NCBI GenBank assembly: GCA_944385795.1
Contig: CALWYP010000033.1
Span: 1-59,118, forward strand
Direction of reading: 5' to 3'
DNA length: 59,118 bases
From: an uncultured Oscillospiraceae bacterium
GTDB lineage: Bacteria > Bacillota > Clostridia > Oscillospirales > Oscillospiraceae
The translations under genes and the position numbers were made by a program. Shown here one piece after another: positions 41,217-49,344 of this stretch (the first letter of the stretch is position 1; the number at the start of each line of letters is the position of its first letter). The notes beneath the pieces are model-generated. The model saw only the letters and a program-made list of their open reading frames with translations. It did not search any database and had not been told where the DNA came from.

Positions 41217-42470
41217 ATGGACAAAACCCTTGGCATATACATCCACATACCCTTCTGCGCCTCAAAGTGCGGCTATTGCGACTTCTACTCGCTGGCCGGC
41301 TGCGACAGGCTGATGCCCAAGTACCAGGACGCGCTGGTGGAGCATATACGCGAGAGCTACCCTGCCTTCAAGGGCAGGTACATAGACACGGTGTATATAG
41401 GCGGCGGGACGCCGAGCTATTACGGCGCCGACAGGCTGATCGAGCTCTGGGAGGAGCTCAAGGGCTCGGGCAGCGTGCTGAAGGACTGCGAGCTCACGCT
41501 CGAGGCCAACCCGGACAGCGCCGTGTACAAGGAGCTTCTAAAGCTCCGCCGCGCTGGCTTCAACCGGCTCTCCATGGGCGTGCAGAGCGCGAACAACGAC
41601 ATATTGAAGCTGATCGGCCGCCGCCACAACTGGAAACAGTGCGGGCTCGCCATGAACGCGGCGCGCGAGGCGGGCTTCGACAACGTGAGCTGCGACCTCA
41701 TCTACGGCCTGCCGAGCCAGACGAAGGCCGACTGGGCGGATACGCTCATGCGCGTCATAGAGCTCCGGCCCGAGCACATAAGCTGCTACGGGCTCACGCT
41801 GGAGCCCGGCACGCCTATGTATGAGAAGTACAACAATTCGCAGATACTGCCGTCCGACGACGAACAGGCGGACATGTACCTCTACGCCGTCGAGACGCTG
41901 GAGCACTACGGCTACAAGCAGTACGAGATATCCAATTTCGCGGTGCCGGGCTACGAGAGCCGGCACAATATGCGCTATTGGCGGCTTTCCGACTACCTGG
42001 GCTTCGGCGCCGGGGCGCACTCCTGTATGGACGGGGCGCGCTTTTCCTATGTGCGCGACGCGGACAGGTACATAGTAGGCGTGCTGCGCGACGAGGACAT
42101 AGTCGACGAATATTCCACGGTGTCCAGCGTCGAGCGGGGCAGCGAGTATATCATGCTCGGTATGCGCACGGCCCTGGGCATAGAGGCGCAGGAGTACACG
42201 GAGCACTACCGCGCGGATTTCACGCCCATAGAGAAGACGCTGGAGGTCTTCGCCGGGAAGGGCTGGGCCCGCTGCGACGAAGGGCGCTGGCATTTCACGC
42301 CCCAGGGCTTCCTGCTTTCAAACCTGCTTATCGGCGCGCTCCTCGAGGCGCAGAGCGGCTCGCGCGTGGAGATAAACCCCTGGATGAAGCCGGCCTTCGA
42401 CGCCGAAGAGAAGACCGTCCTGCCGCCGGACGACGAGGAGCTTTTCCTCGAACGCTACGGCCGGGGCTGA
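41217..42470 (+). CDS. hemW: HemW-type radical SAM heme chaperone/coproporphyrinogen oxidase-like protein
   Basis: 417 residues. The radical-SAM cluster is CASKCGYC (C14, C18, C21), followed by YIGGGTPS, RLSMGVQS, SCDLIYGLPSQT and the HemW-diagnostic SRHNMRYW. True HemN coproporphyrinogen oxidases have an additional cysteine (CxxxCxxCxC); here the next residues are DF, so HemW is the better call. HemW binds and transfers heme rather than oxidising coproporphyrinogen. TGGAGG precedes the ATG. It is separated from the VanW gene by 74 bases carrying a small palindrome. Confidence 0.9.
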   Translation: MDKTLGIYIHIPFCASKCGYCDFYSLAGCDRLMPKYQDALVEHIRESYPAFKGRYIDTVYIGGGTPSYYGADRLIELWEELKGSGSVLKDCELTLEANPDSAVYKELLKLRRAGFNRLSMGVQSANNDILKLIGRRHNWKQCGLAMNAAREAGFDNVSCDLIYGLPSQTKADWADTLMRVIELRPEHISCYGLTLEPGTPMYEKYNNSQILPSDDEQADMYLYAVETLEHYGYKQYEISNFAVPGYESRHNMRYWRLSDYLGFGAGAHSCMDGARFSYVRDADRYIVGVLRDEDIVDEYSTVSSVERGSEYIMLGMRTALGIEAQEYTEHYRADFTPIEKTLEVFAGKGWARCDEGRWHFTPQGFLLSNLLIGALLEAQSGSRVEINPWMKPAFDAEEKTVLPPDDEELFLERYGRG

Positions 42471-42485
42471 AACAAAAAGGCCCTT

Positions 42486-42500
42486 ATAAACGTCGTTTAT
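42486..42500. promoter_or_regulatory. Operator-like palindrome upstream of the VanW gene
   Basis: ATAAACGTCGTTTAT is a perfect 7-bp dyad around one T. It lies about 45 bases before the VanW start and is AT-rich relative to its surroundings. No regulator can be named. Confidence 0.4.
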
Positions 42501-42544
42501 GTGACCGGCGGCGCCGGCACACAGACAAAGATGAGGACAAATAA

Positions 42545-44398
42545 ATGAAACTATTTGGCAACGATTCGCGCCGCGGCGCCGGCGCGGAGCGCCGGAGCGT
42601 GAGCCGCGACACCGAGGATTTCGCGCCGGTCAGCGCCGCAAAGGCCGAAAAGGCCCGCGAGGGCGCCAGGAAGAGCGCCGAAAAGGCCCGCGAGGGCGCG
42701 TATAAGGAGTACGGGGCCGGCGGAGGGCAGCGCATGACCTACGCCGAGGCCAAGAGCGCCGCGAAGGCGCACAAGCGCGGCTCTGCCGCGCCGCAAAAGG
42801 GAGCGGAGCCCCCTGCCCGGGAAAAGGAGCCCGGGCGCATGGGCGCCGGCAAGAAGGCCGCCATAATAATCTGCTCCGTGCTGGCCGCGCTGCTGGCCGG
42901 GACGGCGGGCTTCGCCCTCTACGTCTCGCGCAGCGGCGTCATATACCCGAACGTCAGCCTCTCCGGCGTCGGCCTGGGCGGCCTGACCGTCACCGAGGCC
43001 GCCTATGAGCTGGAAACCTCGGGCTGGACGAACGAGGACGAGTCCGTCACCGTGCTCCTGCCCATGGAACACAGCCTGACTGTAACGGCTAGCGAGGCGG
43101 GGGCCTCCGTAACGGCCGAGCAGGCCGCGCGCACGGCCTACGACTATTGCCACGAGGGCAATATGTTCTCCTGCCTCGCCCGCTACATAGGCTGCCTGGT
43201 CTCCGGCGGGAGCGTGAACGTCGAGATAGACGTGGACGAGGCCGCCGTTGAAAAGCTGGTCGGGGAGGCTGCGCGTTCCCTGCTTGAGGACTACGACGCT
43301 TCGGCCATGAGCTTCGACGAGGAGGAGGCCGTGCTGCGCGTCGTAAAGGGCACGCGCAGCGGCATGACGGTAGACACCGGGCTTGTCACGCAGATGGTCT
43401 GCGAGGCCCTCGCCGCGCGCGATTACGGCGAGATAAGCTACGAGCCCGCCGCCGGTTCCGGCGAGTTCAATGTGGAGGACCTGCACGAGGCCGTGTACCG
43501 TGAGGCCGTCAGCGCCGGCTGGGACAGCGAGAAGGAGGAGGTCACGGAGTCGGTCACGGGCGTGGACTTCGACACCGCCGAGGCCAGGAGGCTCTGGGAC
43601 GCCGCCGCGACCGGCGATATTGTGGAGATACCCTGCGAGATAACTGAGCCGGAATACACCACCGAGCAGTACTCCGAGCTGCTTTTCGCCGACCAGCTGG
43701 GCGACCCCGTCACGACCAGCCTCTCCGGCAGCACGGCCAACCGGATCACGAACGTGGATTTGGCGGCCAAGGCCATAGACGGGATAATCCTCTCCCCGGG
43801 CGAGCAGTTCGACTATAACTCCGCCCTGGGCCAGCGCACTGAGGCGCGCGGCTACAAGGCGGCCGGGGCCTACTCCGGCGGCCAGGTGGTGCAGGAGGTC
43901 GGCGGCGGCATCTGCCAGGTCAGCAGCGCCCTGTACTACGCGGCCCTGCTTGCGAATTTGCAGATAGACGTGCGCAGCTGCCACTACTTCCCCGTGGCCT
44001 ACCTGCCCGCGGGCCTGGACGCCACCGTGAGCTGGGGCGGGCCGGAGTTCCGCTTCACGAACAACCGGGACTTCCCAGTGAAGATAACGGCGAGCGTGGA
44101 CCGCGGCTCCAACACCGTCACCGTGAACATACTGGGCACCAACCTGGACGGGGGCTACGTCGTCATGGAGCACGCCGTAACAGGCTACGTCTACGGCAAC
44201 AGCGAGTACCCCACCGTCGCAACCGGCTACAGGGCGCAGACCCACCGCTGCGTCTACGACGCCGGGGGCAACCTCATAAGCCGCACGCTCGAGGCCAACA
44301 GCGAGTACCACTACCATGAGGAGAACATAGTCTACCCTTCGCCCTCGCCCAGCCCGCCGCCGGAGGAGGACGGGGAGAACTATTATTTCGCCGCCTGA
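42545..44398 (+). CDS. VanW-family protein with N-terminal membrane anchor
   Basis: 617 residues. A cytoplasmic basic/charged N-terminus includes a repeated AEKAREGA unit (about residues 37-56). One membrane helix follows (KAAIIICSVLAALLAGTAGFAL, key run AAIIICSVLAALLAG), then two putative peptidoglycan-binding (PG_binding_4-like) domains, and the VanW domain near residues 400-560 (SPGEQFDYNSALGQRTEARGY, VVQEVGGGICQVSSALYYAALL). VanW proteins occur in cell-wall contexts, including some vancomycin clusters, but have no proven activity. The tail is Pro/Ser/Glu-rich. A terminator follows at 44413-44438. Confidence 0.88.
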   Translation: MKLFGNDSRRGAGAERRSVSRDTEDFAPVSAAKAEKAREGARKSAEKAREGAYKEYGAGGGQRMTYAEAKSAAKAHKRGSAAPQKGAEPPAREKEPGRMGAGKKAAIIICSVLAALLAGTAGFALYVSRSGVIYPNVSLSGVGLGGLTVTEAAYELETSGWTNEDESVTVLLPMEHSLTVTASEAGASVTAEQAARTAYDYCHEGNMFSCLARYIGCLVSGGSVNVEIDVDEAAVEKLVGEAARSLLEDYDASAMSFDEEEAVLRVVKGTRSGMTVDTGLVTQMVCEALAARDYGEISYEPAAGSGEFNVEDLHEAVYREAVSAGWDSEKEEVTESVTGVDFDTAEARRLWDAAATGDIVEIPCEITEPEYTTEQYSELLFADQLGDPVTTSLSGSTANRITNVDLAAKAIDGIILSPGEQFDYNSALGQRTEARGYKAAGAYSGGQVVQEVGGGICQVSSALYYAALLANLQIDVRSCHYFPVAYLPAGLDATVSWGGPEFRFTNNRDFPVKITASVDRGSNTVTVNILGTNLDGGYVVMEHAVTGYVYGNSEYPTVATGYRAQTHRCVYDAGGNLISRTLEANSEYHYHEENIVYPSPSPSPPPEEDGENYYFAA

Positions 44399-44412
44399 CA
44401 GCAGGTCAAGAG

Positions 44413-44438
44413 TCCCCGCCCGGCAGGGCGGGGATTTT
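44413..44438 (+). terminator. Terminator after the VanW gene
   Basis: 9-bp stem TCCCCGCCC (44413-44421) with GGGCGGGGA (44426-44434), loop GGCA, then TTTT. Confidence 0.85.
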
Positions 44439-44451
44439 GCTTCTGTTTTTC

Positions 44452-44480
44452 TTGACGCCCGGACACGTTTGTTATAAGAT
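44452..44480 (+). promoter_or_regulatory. Likely promoter of metG
   Basis: TTGACG (44452-44457), 17-base spacer, TAAGAT (44475-44480). The leader is only about 55 bases, so there is no room for a T-box or SAM riboswitch. Confidence 0.6.
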
Positions 44481-44540
44481 ATTATAGTTCATGGAAGAGC
44501 GCAATCAGCCCCCAGGGGCGTTTGACACGGAGGTATCGCA

Positions 44541-46508
44541 ATGAGCGAAAAAGGCAAGTTCTATATCACCACACCCATATACTACCCGTCCGACAAGCTG
44601 CATATAGGCCACACCTACTGCACGGTTGCGACGGACACCATAGCGCGCTACAAGCGCATGTGCGGCTATGACGTCATGTTCCTCACCGGCACGGACGAGC
44701 ACGGCCAGAAGATAGAGGAGAAGGCCAAGGAGGCCGGCTGCACGCCCCAGGAGTTCGTCGACCGCATCGTCGAAGGCCCCGGCGGCATACTCGACCTCTG
44801 GAAGCTGATGAACATCTCCAACGACCGCTTCATCCGCACCACCGACGGCTACCACGTCAAGGCCGTGCAGCGCATCTTCAAGAAGATGTACGATAACGGC
44901 GACATCTACAAGGGCAAGTATTCCGGCATGTACTGCACGCCCTGCGAGAGCTTCTGGACCGAGAGCCAGCTCGTGGACGGCAAGTGCCCCGACTGCGGCA
45001 GGCCCGTAAAGTACGCCGAGGAGGAGGCCTACTTCTTCAAGCTCAGCAAGTACGCCGGGCCCGTGCGCGAGCTGCTGCTCTCCGGCGATTTCCTCGAGCC
45101 CGCCAGCCGCGTCAACGAGATGATTAAGAACTTCATCGACCCCGGCCTGGAGGACCTCTGCGTCAGCCGCACCAGCTTCAAGTGGGGCATACCCGTCGAT
45201 TTTGACCCGGGCCACGTCGTCTACGTCTGGGTCGACGCCCTCTTCAACTACATGACCGCCCTCGGCTATATGAACGAGGAGCGCGACGGCCTGGACAAGT
45301 ACTGGCCCGCCGACGTGCACATGGTGGGCAAGGAGATAGTCCGCTTCCACTCCATAATCTGGCCCGCCATGCTCATGAGCGTGGGCGCGCCGCTGCCCCA
45401 CAAGGTCTTCGGCCACGGCTGGCTGCTGCTAGGCGGCGGCAAGATGTCGAAGTCCAAGGGCAACGTCGTAGACCCCTACATCCTCGCCGGCCGCTTCGGC
45501 GTGGACGCTTTGCGGTACTTCCTCATGCGCGAGTTCCAGCTCGGCTCCGACGGCAACTTCTCCAACGAGCTGCTGATGAGCCGCATAAACTCCGACCTCG
45601 CCAACGACTACGGCAACCTCCTGAGCCGCACCGTAGCCATGGTCATCAAGTACTTCGGCGGCTCCCTGCCCGCGGAGCGCGAGAGCGAGGACATAGACTG
45701 CGAGCTCAACGCCATGGCCGGCCAGCTGCGCGCAAAGTACGAGCAGCTCATGGACTCCTTCCACACCCAGGACGCGCTGGAGGAGGTCTTCAAGGTCGTC
45801 TCCCGCGCGAACAAGTATATCGACGAGACGGCCCCCTGGGTCCTTGCCAAGGACGAGGCGAAGCGCGGCCGCCTTGCGTCCGTGATGTACAACATCCTCG
45901 AGGCCCTGCGCATCTGCACCCAGCTCCTGACCCCCTTTATGCCTGAGAGCTGCGCCAAGGCCGCGGACCAGATCGGCGTGCCCGCGGAAAACCGCACCTG
46001 GGAGGCCGCCGGAAAGTGGGGCGTCCTGCCCGCCAACGTCACCGTCACGAAGGGAGAGACCCTCTTCCCGCGCATAGATATGGACAAGGAGCTCGCCGAG
46101 CTCGAGAAGCTCGAGGAGGAGGCCCGCAGGGAGGCACTGCCCGCCGTTGAGGTGGAGCCCCAGCTCGCCGGGCACGTCGATTTCGACACCTTCTGCAAGA
46201 GCGACTTCCGCGTCGTCAAGGTGAAGAGCTGCGAGGCCGTGAAGAAGTCCGACAAGCTCCTCAAATTCATCCTCGACGACGGCACGGGCGCCGACCGCCA
46301 GATCCTCTCCGGCATACACAAGTGGTACAAGCCCGAGGACCTCGTGGGCAAGACCCTCGTCGCCATCGTGAACCTGCCCCCGCGCAAGATGATGGGCCAG
46401 GAGTCTAACGGTATGCTCATCTCCGCCGTCCACAAGGAAAAGGGCGAGGAGGTCGTGAGCCTGCTGATACTCGACGACAAGATACCCGCCGGGGCGAAGC
46501 TCTGCTAA
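44541..46508 (+). CDS. metG: Methionyl-tRNA synthetase
   Basis: 655-residue class I synthetase. HIGH motif in KLHIGHTYC (about 19-27), zinc knuckle CTPCESFWTESQ and GKCPDCGRP (four cysteines), KMSKS motif GKMSKSKGN near residue 302, and an appended C-terminal tRNA-binding (EMAP II-like) domain from about residue 550 (DFDTFCKSDFRVVKVKSCE, GIHKWYKPEDLVGKTLVAIV). GGAGG precedes the start. It makes Met-tRNA for initiation and elongation; the elongator tRNA-Met in this window is a substrate. It is closed by a long hairpin. Confidence 0.97.
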   Translation: MSEKGKFYITTPIYYPSDKLHIGHTYCTVATDTIARYKRMCGYDVMFLTGTDEHGQKIEEKAKEAGCTPQEFVDRIVEGPGGILDLWKLMNISNDRFIRTTDGYHVKAVQRIFKKMYDNGDIYKGKYSGMYCTPCESFWTESQLVDGKCPDCGRPVKYAEEEAYFFKLSKYAGPVRELLLSGDFLEPASRVNEMIKNFIDPGLEDLCVSRTSFKWGIPVDFDPGHVVYVWVDALFNYMTALGYMNEERDGLDKYWPADVHMVGKEIVRFHSIIWPAMLMSVGAPLPHKVFGHGWLLLGGGKMSKSKGNVVDPYILAGRFGVDALRYFLMREFQLGSDGNFSNELLMSRINSDLANDYGNLLSRTVAMVIKYFGGSLPAERESEDIDCELNAMAGQLRAKYEQLMDSFHTQDALEEVFKVVSRANKYIDETAPWVLAKDEAKRGRLASVMYNILEALRICTQLLTPFMPESCAKAADQIGVPAENRTWEAAGKWGVLPANVTVTKGETLFPRIDMDKELAELEKLEEEARREALPAVEVEPQLAGHVDFDTFCKSDFRVVKVKSCEAVKKSDKLLKFILDDGTGADRQILSGIHKWYKPEDLVGKTLVAIVNLPPRKMMGQESNGMLISAVHKEKGEEVVSLLILDDKIPAGAKLC

Positions 46509-46515
46509 ACCTGAG

Positions 46516-46562
46516 AGGCCGCCCACGCCTGCGCCCCCGGCGCGGCGTGGGCGGCCTTAAAA
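46516..46562 (+). terminator. Long terminator hairpin after metG
   Basis: 14-bp outer stem AGGCCGCCCACGCC (46516-46529) with GGCGTGGGCGGCCT (46544-46557), plus an inner GCGCC/GGCGC stem after a one-base bulge. A-rich rather than T-rich downstream (TTAAAA). The remaining bases to 46759 hold no gene. Confidence 0.72.
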
Positions 46563-46759
46563 TGCCAATATGGTCTCCTGACGCACATGCCGCCGGGAGA
46601 AGCGCGGAATTCCGCGCGATTTGGATAAGACGCCAATTTTTTCGCCGCTATGGCGCGAAACCCTGCGAGGCGCCCGCCCCCGCGCCTGCGGCGCTTGGGC
46701 TTTAATTTTTATATTTGCTGTGGTATTATGGGCGTAATGCTAGTGAAAGGAGCGGTTTT

Positions 46760-47209
46760 ATGGAATACCGTCGTTTTGGCAATAAGATAGTAGTGCGCAT
46801 AGATAAGGGCGAGGAGATATGCGCCAAACTGCTCGAGCTTGCGGAGCGGGAGGACATACGCCTCGCCGGGGTATACGGCCTCGGCGCGAGCAACGACGTG
46901 ACGCTGGGCGTATTCAACCCCAGGCTGAAGCAGTATAAATCCGTCAGGTACACGACGGACTACGAGATAGCCTCGCTCACCGGCAACCTCTCGCGCCAGG
47001 ACGGCAAGCCCTACCTGCACCTGCACGCGGTCATCGGCAATCCGACGGAGCAGCAGGAAATGCACGATTTCCCAACGGGCGTGACATACTCCGGCCATCT
47101 GAACGCCGCCGTGGTCAGCGCCACCTGCGAGCTGGTGATAGACGTCATAGACGGCGAAGTGGGGCGCAGGTTCTCGGACGAAACCGGCCTGAACCTCTAC
47201 GAATTTTGA
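46760..47209 (+). CDS. PPC-domain (DUF296) protein
   Basis: 149 residues of the PPC/DUF296 fold: MEYRRFGNKIVVRIDKGEEI, then GVYGLGASNDVTLGVF, LHLHAVIGN and GHLNAAVVSATCELVI. In plants the fold follows AT-hooks; stand-alone bacterial forms are trimeric proteins of unknown role, with the LHLHA histidines able to bind metal. AAAGGAG lies 8 bases before the ATG at 46760. The VanX-like lipoprotein gene starts within a few bases of the stop, so the two are co-transcribed. Confidence 0.88.
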   Translation: MEYRRFGNKIVVRIDKGEEICAKLLELAEREDIRLAGVYGLGASNDVTLGVFNPRLKQYKSVRYTTDYEIASLTGNLSRQDGKPYLHLHAVIGNPTEQQEMHDFPTGVTYSGHLNAAVVSATCELVIDVIDGEVGRRFSDETGLNLYEF

Positions 47210-47217
47210 GCGGGTGG

Positions 47218-48075
47218 GTGAAAAAGCTCGCCTCCCTCTGCCTGGGCCTCGCCCTGCTGCTGGGCGGCTGCGGTACGGAGGAAGTTGACATAACTATTAC
47301 GCCTAGCCCCGGGGCCGGCCAAGAGCCGGTCCCGGAAGAAACGGCGCAGGAGGGCCAAATGCCAGATTACAGACCGGAAGACATGGTGAAAGTAGTTGAC
47401 ATAATACCAGACATCCATGTTGAGCTCCGCTATGCCGGCGAGGACAACTTCACCGGCGAAGCCCTTTATAAGTTTTCCGAGGCCTACCTGCGCTACGGCA
47501 CGGCGCTGAAGCTCGCGCGCGTGCAGGAGCAGCTCCGGCCCCTGGGCCTGTCGCTCTGCGTCTGGGACGGCTGGAGGCCGGCGGCTGCGCAGTTCGCCTT
47601 CTGGCGGCTAATGCCCGACGCCCGCTATGTGGCCAACCCCTTCAATGGGCTGAGCGGGCACTGCCGGGGGAATACAGTTGACATAACATTAGTGACCGCA
47701 CAGGGCGGAGCCGTTGAAATGCCGACAGACCTCGACAACTTTACGGCCCTGGCCGACAGGGATTACTCCGATGTAAGCCCCGCCGCGGCGCGGAACGCGC
47801 AGATATTGGAGCAGGCTATGGCCGCCGCGGGCTTTGAGCCCTACTTTGCCGAGTGGTGGCACTATACGGACAGCGAGAGCTACGAGGTACGCGAAAGCCT
47901 GGAGGAGCCGGAAACGGTTGACATAACAGAAAACACGCTGCTGCGCGCCTCACCCGGGGGCTCGGAGCCGGCCCTGGCGCTGCTGCCGGCCGGGGAGCGC
48001 GTGCGCGTGCTCGACCGCCTTGACGGATGGCTGCTCGTGGGCAGCGCGGCGGGGTACGGGTATATAGTAGAATGA
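47218..48075 (+). CDS. Lipoprotein with VanX-like D-Ala-D-Ala dipeptidase and C-terminal SH3-like domains
   Basis: About 285 residues. The signal peptide MKKLASLCLGLALLLGGC ends at a lipobox cysteine (C18), and an acidic linker follows. The M15D core has DGWRP, the zinc motif SGHCRGNTVDI (H and D ligands in SxHxxGxxxD) and EWWHY (catalytic E, zinc H). A tail of about 55 residues looks like an SH3b domain (TLLRASPGG, LLPAGERVRVLDRLDGWLLV). I prefer the GTG at 47218, which gives a canonical signal peptide; a TTG at 47206 overlapping the upstream stop is possible. Four copies of GTTGACATAAY are in this gene alone. vanH and vanA are absent, so antibiotic resistance is not implied. Confidence 0.82.
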   Translation: MKKLASLCLGLALLLGGCGTEEVDITITPSPGAGQEPVPEETAQEGQMPDYRPEDMVKVVDIIPDIHVELRYAGEDNFTGEALYKFSEAYLRYGTALKLARVQEQLRPLGLSLCVWDGWRPAAAQFAFWRLMPDARYVANPFNGLSGHCRGNTVDITLVTAQGGAVEMPTDLDNFTALADRDYSDVSPAAARNAQILEQAMAAAGFEPYFAEWWHYTDSESYEVRESLEEPETVDITENTLLRASPGGSEPALALLPAGERVRVLDRLDGWLLVGSAAGYGYIVE

Positions 48076-48107
48076 AAATGGGCCGCCCGAAATGGGCGGC
48101 CCATTTT
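48075..48107. terminator. Bidirectional terminator between convergent genes
   Basis: Perfect 14-bp stem AAAATGGGCCGCCC (48075-48088) with GGGCGGCCCATTTT (48094-48107), loop GAAAT. It overlaps the last base of the lipoprotein stop codon. Confidence 0.92.
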
Positions 48108-48110
48108 ATA

Positions 48111-49286
48111 TCAGCCGAAGCTGAAGTAACTCTTGGGGTCGGTCGTCGCGCCGTTGACGCGGGTTTCAAAATGCAGGTGGGGGCCGGTGGAGTTGCCGGT
48201 GGAGCCGACGTAGCCTATGACCTGGCCCTGGGTGACGCTCTGGCCGTTGGATATGGCGAAGGCGCTCATGTGCGCGTAGAGCGTTACGCGCCCGCCGCCG
48301 TGGTTAATCATTATGTAGTTGCCGTAGCCGTTGCCGTTATTCGGGATGACGGTGGCGAGGCCGGAGTCGGCGGCGAGTATGGGGGTGCCGCTGGGGGCGG
48401 CGATGTCTTCGCCGGCGTGGAAGCGCATGTCGCCCCATATCGGGTGCTGGCGCCAGCCGTAGGCGCTGCCGGGCCTGTAGCCGGGCAGGGGCCAGATGTA
48501 GCTGCCCGTGGAGACGATGCTGTTCATGGCCTCCTGCCGTTCGAGCTCGGCGATCATGGCCTGTATATCGGCCTCGAGCGCGGCCTCCTTGGCCAGCTGC
48601 TCCTCATAGGCGGCCCGGTCGACCTCGAGCTGGGCCTCGTATTCGGCGATGAGCTGCTCCGCCTCGGCTATCTGTTCCTCGAGCTCGGCCTTTTCGGCCT
48701 CGAGCTCGTCCTGCTTTGCGCCGAGCTCGGCGAGCGTGGCCTCGTACTCAGCCTGCGCGGCCTGGGTTTCCTCGCGCGCCGCGCCGTACTGCTCGTATAT
48801 GCGCTTGTCGGCCTCCATTATTTCGCCTATCATGTCCAGGTTGCTCAGGAGCTCGCCAAGGCTGCGCGAGCCGAAGAGTATTGCGAGGTAAGTGAAGCTG
48901 CCGTTTTCCTCCATCGCCCTGACGTGGCGGCGGTAGACGGCCAGCTGCTCGTTTTCTGCCGCGATGGCGTCCTCAACCTCGGCGGCCTTCTGGTCGACAA
49001 GCGTGGCGTAGAGCTCGACCTGCTCTTCGATAAGCTCGATCTCCTGCCGGTAGACCTCGTTGCGCTCGTCCAGCGCCGTCTTCTTCGCCATGACGTCGGC
49101 CTGCTCGCTCTCGAGCTGGTCTATGCCGGCCTGCATCTCCTCGCGCTCGGCCTTGAGGTCGTCGCGCTGCGCCTCCAGCGCGTCTATCTGCGACTGCGAG
49201 ACGGCGAAGGCCGGCAGGCAGCAGCTCAGCGCCGTAATGAACGCCAAAAGGCCAGTGGCGAGGCGGATTCTGCGTGCTTTAGTCAT
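48111..49286 (-). CDS. EnvC-like M23 peptidase with long coiled coil
   Basis: 391 residues, secreted (signal peptide ending CLPAFAVSQ). Residues about 30-250 are an Ala/Glu/Gln-rich coiled coil (for example LEAQRDDLKAEREEMQ and ELEAEKAELEEQIAEAE). The C-terminal M23 domain has the zinc ligands in RFHAGEDIAAP and GPHLHFETR, and MINHGGGRVTLYAH between them. It cleaves peptidoglycan cross-links or activates amidases during separation or spore cortex work. A TTTACATAA element lies upstream at 49314-49324. It is convergent with the VanX-like gene. Confidence 0.93.
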   Translation of the reverse strand: MTKARRIRLATGLLAFITALSCCLPAFAVSQSQIDALEAQRDDLKAEREEMQAGIDQLESEQADVMAKKTALDERNEVYRQEIELIEEQVELYATLVDQKAAEVEDAIAAENEQLAVYRRHVRAMEENGSFTYLAILFGSRSLGELLSNLDMIGEIMEADKRIYEQYGAAREETQAAQAEYEATLAELGAKQDELEAEKAELEEQIAEAEQLIAEYEAQLEVDRAAYEEQLAKEAALEADIQAMIAELERQEAMNSIVSTGSYIWPLPGYRPGSAYGWRQHPIWGDMRFHAGEDIAAPSGTPILAADSGLATVIPNNGNGYGNYIMINHGGGRVTLYAHMSAFAISNGQSVTQGQVIGYVGSTGNSTGPHLHFETRVNGATTDPKSYFSFG

Positions 49287-49344
49287 AATGTGCCTCCAGG
49301 GGGATTCATTCGACTTTACATAATAGCACGGAATTGTGAATATT

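Noticed and set aside
39257..41248. 663-codon leftward open frame opposite htpG
   Set aside because: Pure antisense shadow: composition is dominated by Val, Leu, Ala, His and Gly repeats, and htpG on the other strand is unmistakable.
42550..42720. Repeated AEKAREGA coding units as a CRISPR-like or tandem repeat array
   Set aside because: Only two copies within a charged protein segment; no regular spacers.
42551..44317. 588-codon leftward open frame opposite the VanW gene
   Set aside because: Antisense of a well-supported VanW protein; no ribosome site or motif of its own.
47284..47927. TTGACA boxes inside the lipoprotein gene as internal promoters
   Set aside because: No TATAAT-like element lies 16-18 bases downstream of any copy.
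47218..48075. Vancomycin resistance gene vanX
   Set aside because: No vanH or vanA ligase is nearby, and the protein is exported, unlike VanX of resistance clusters.
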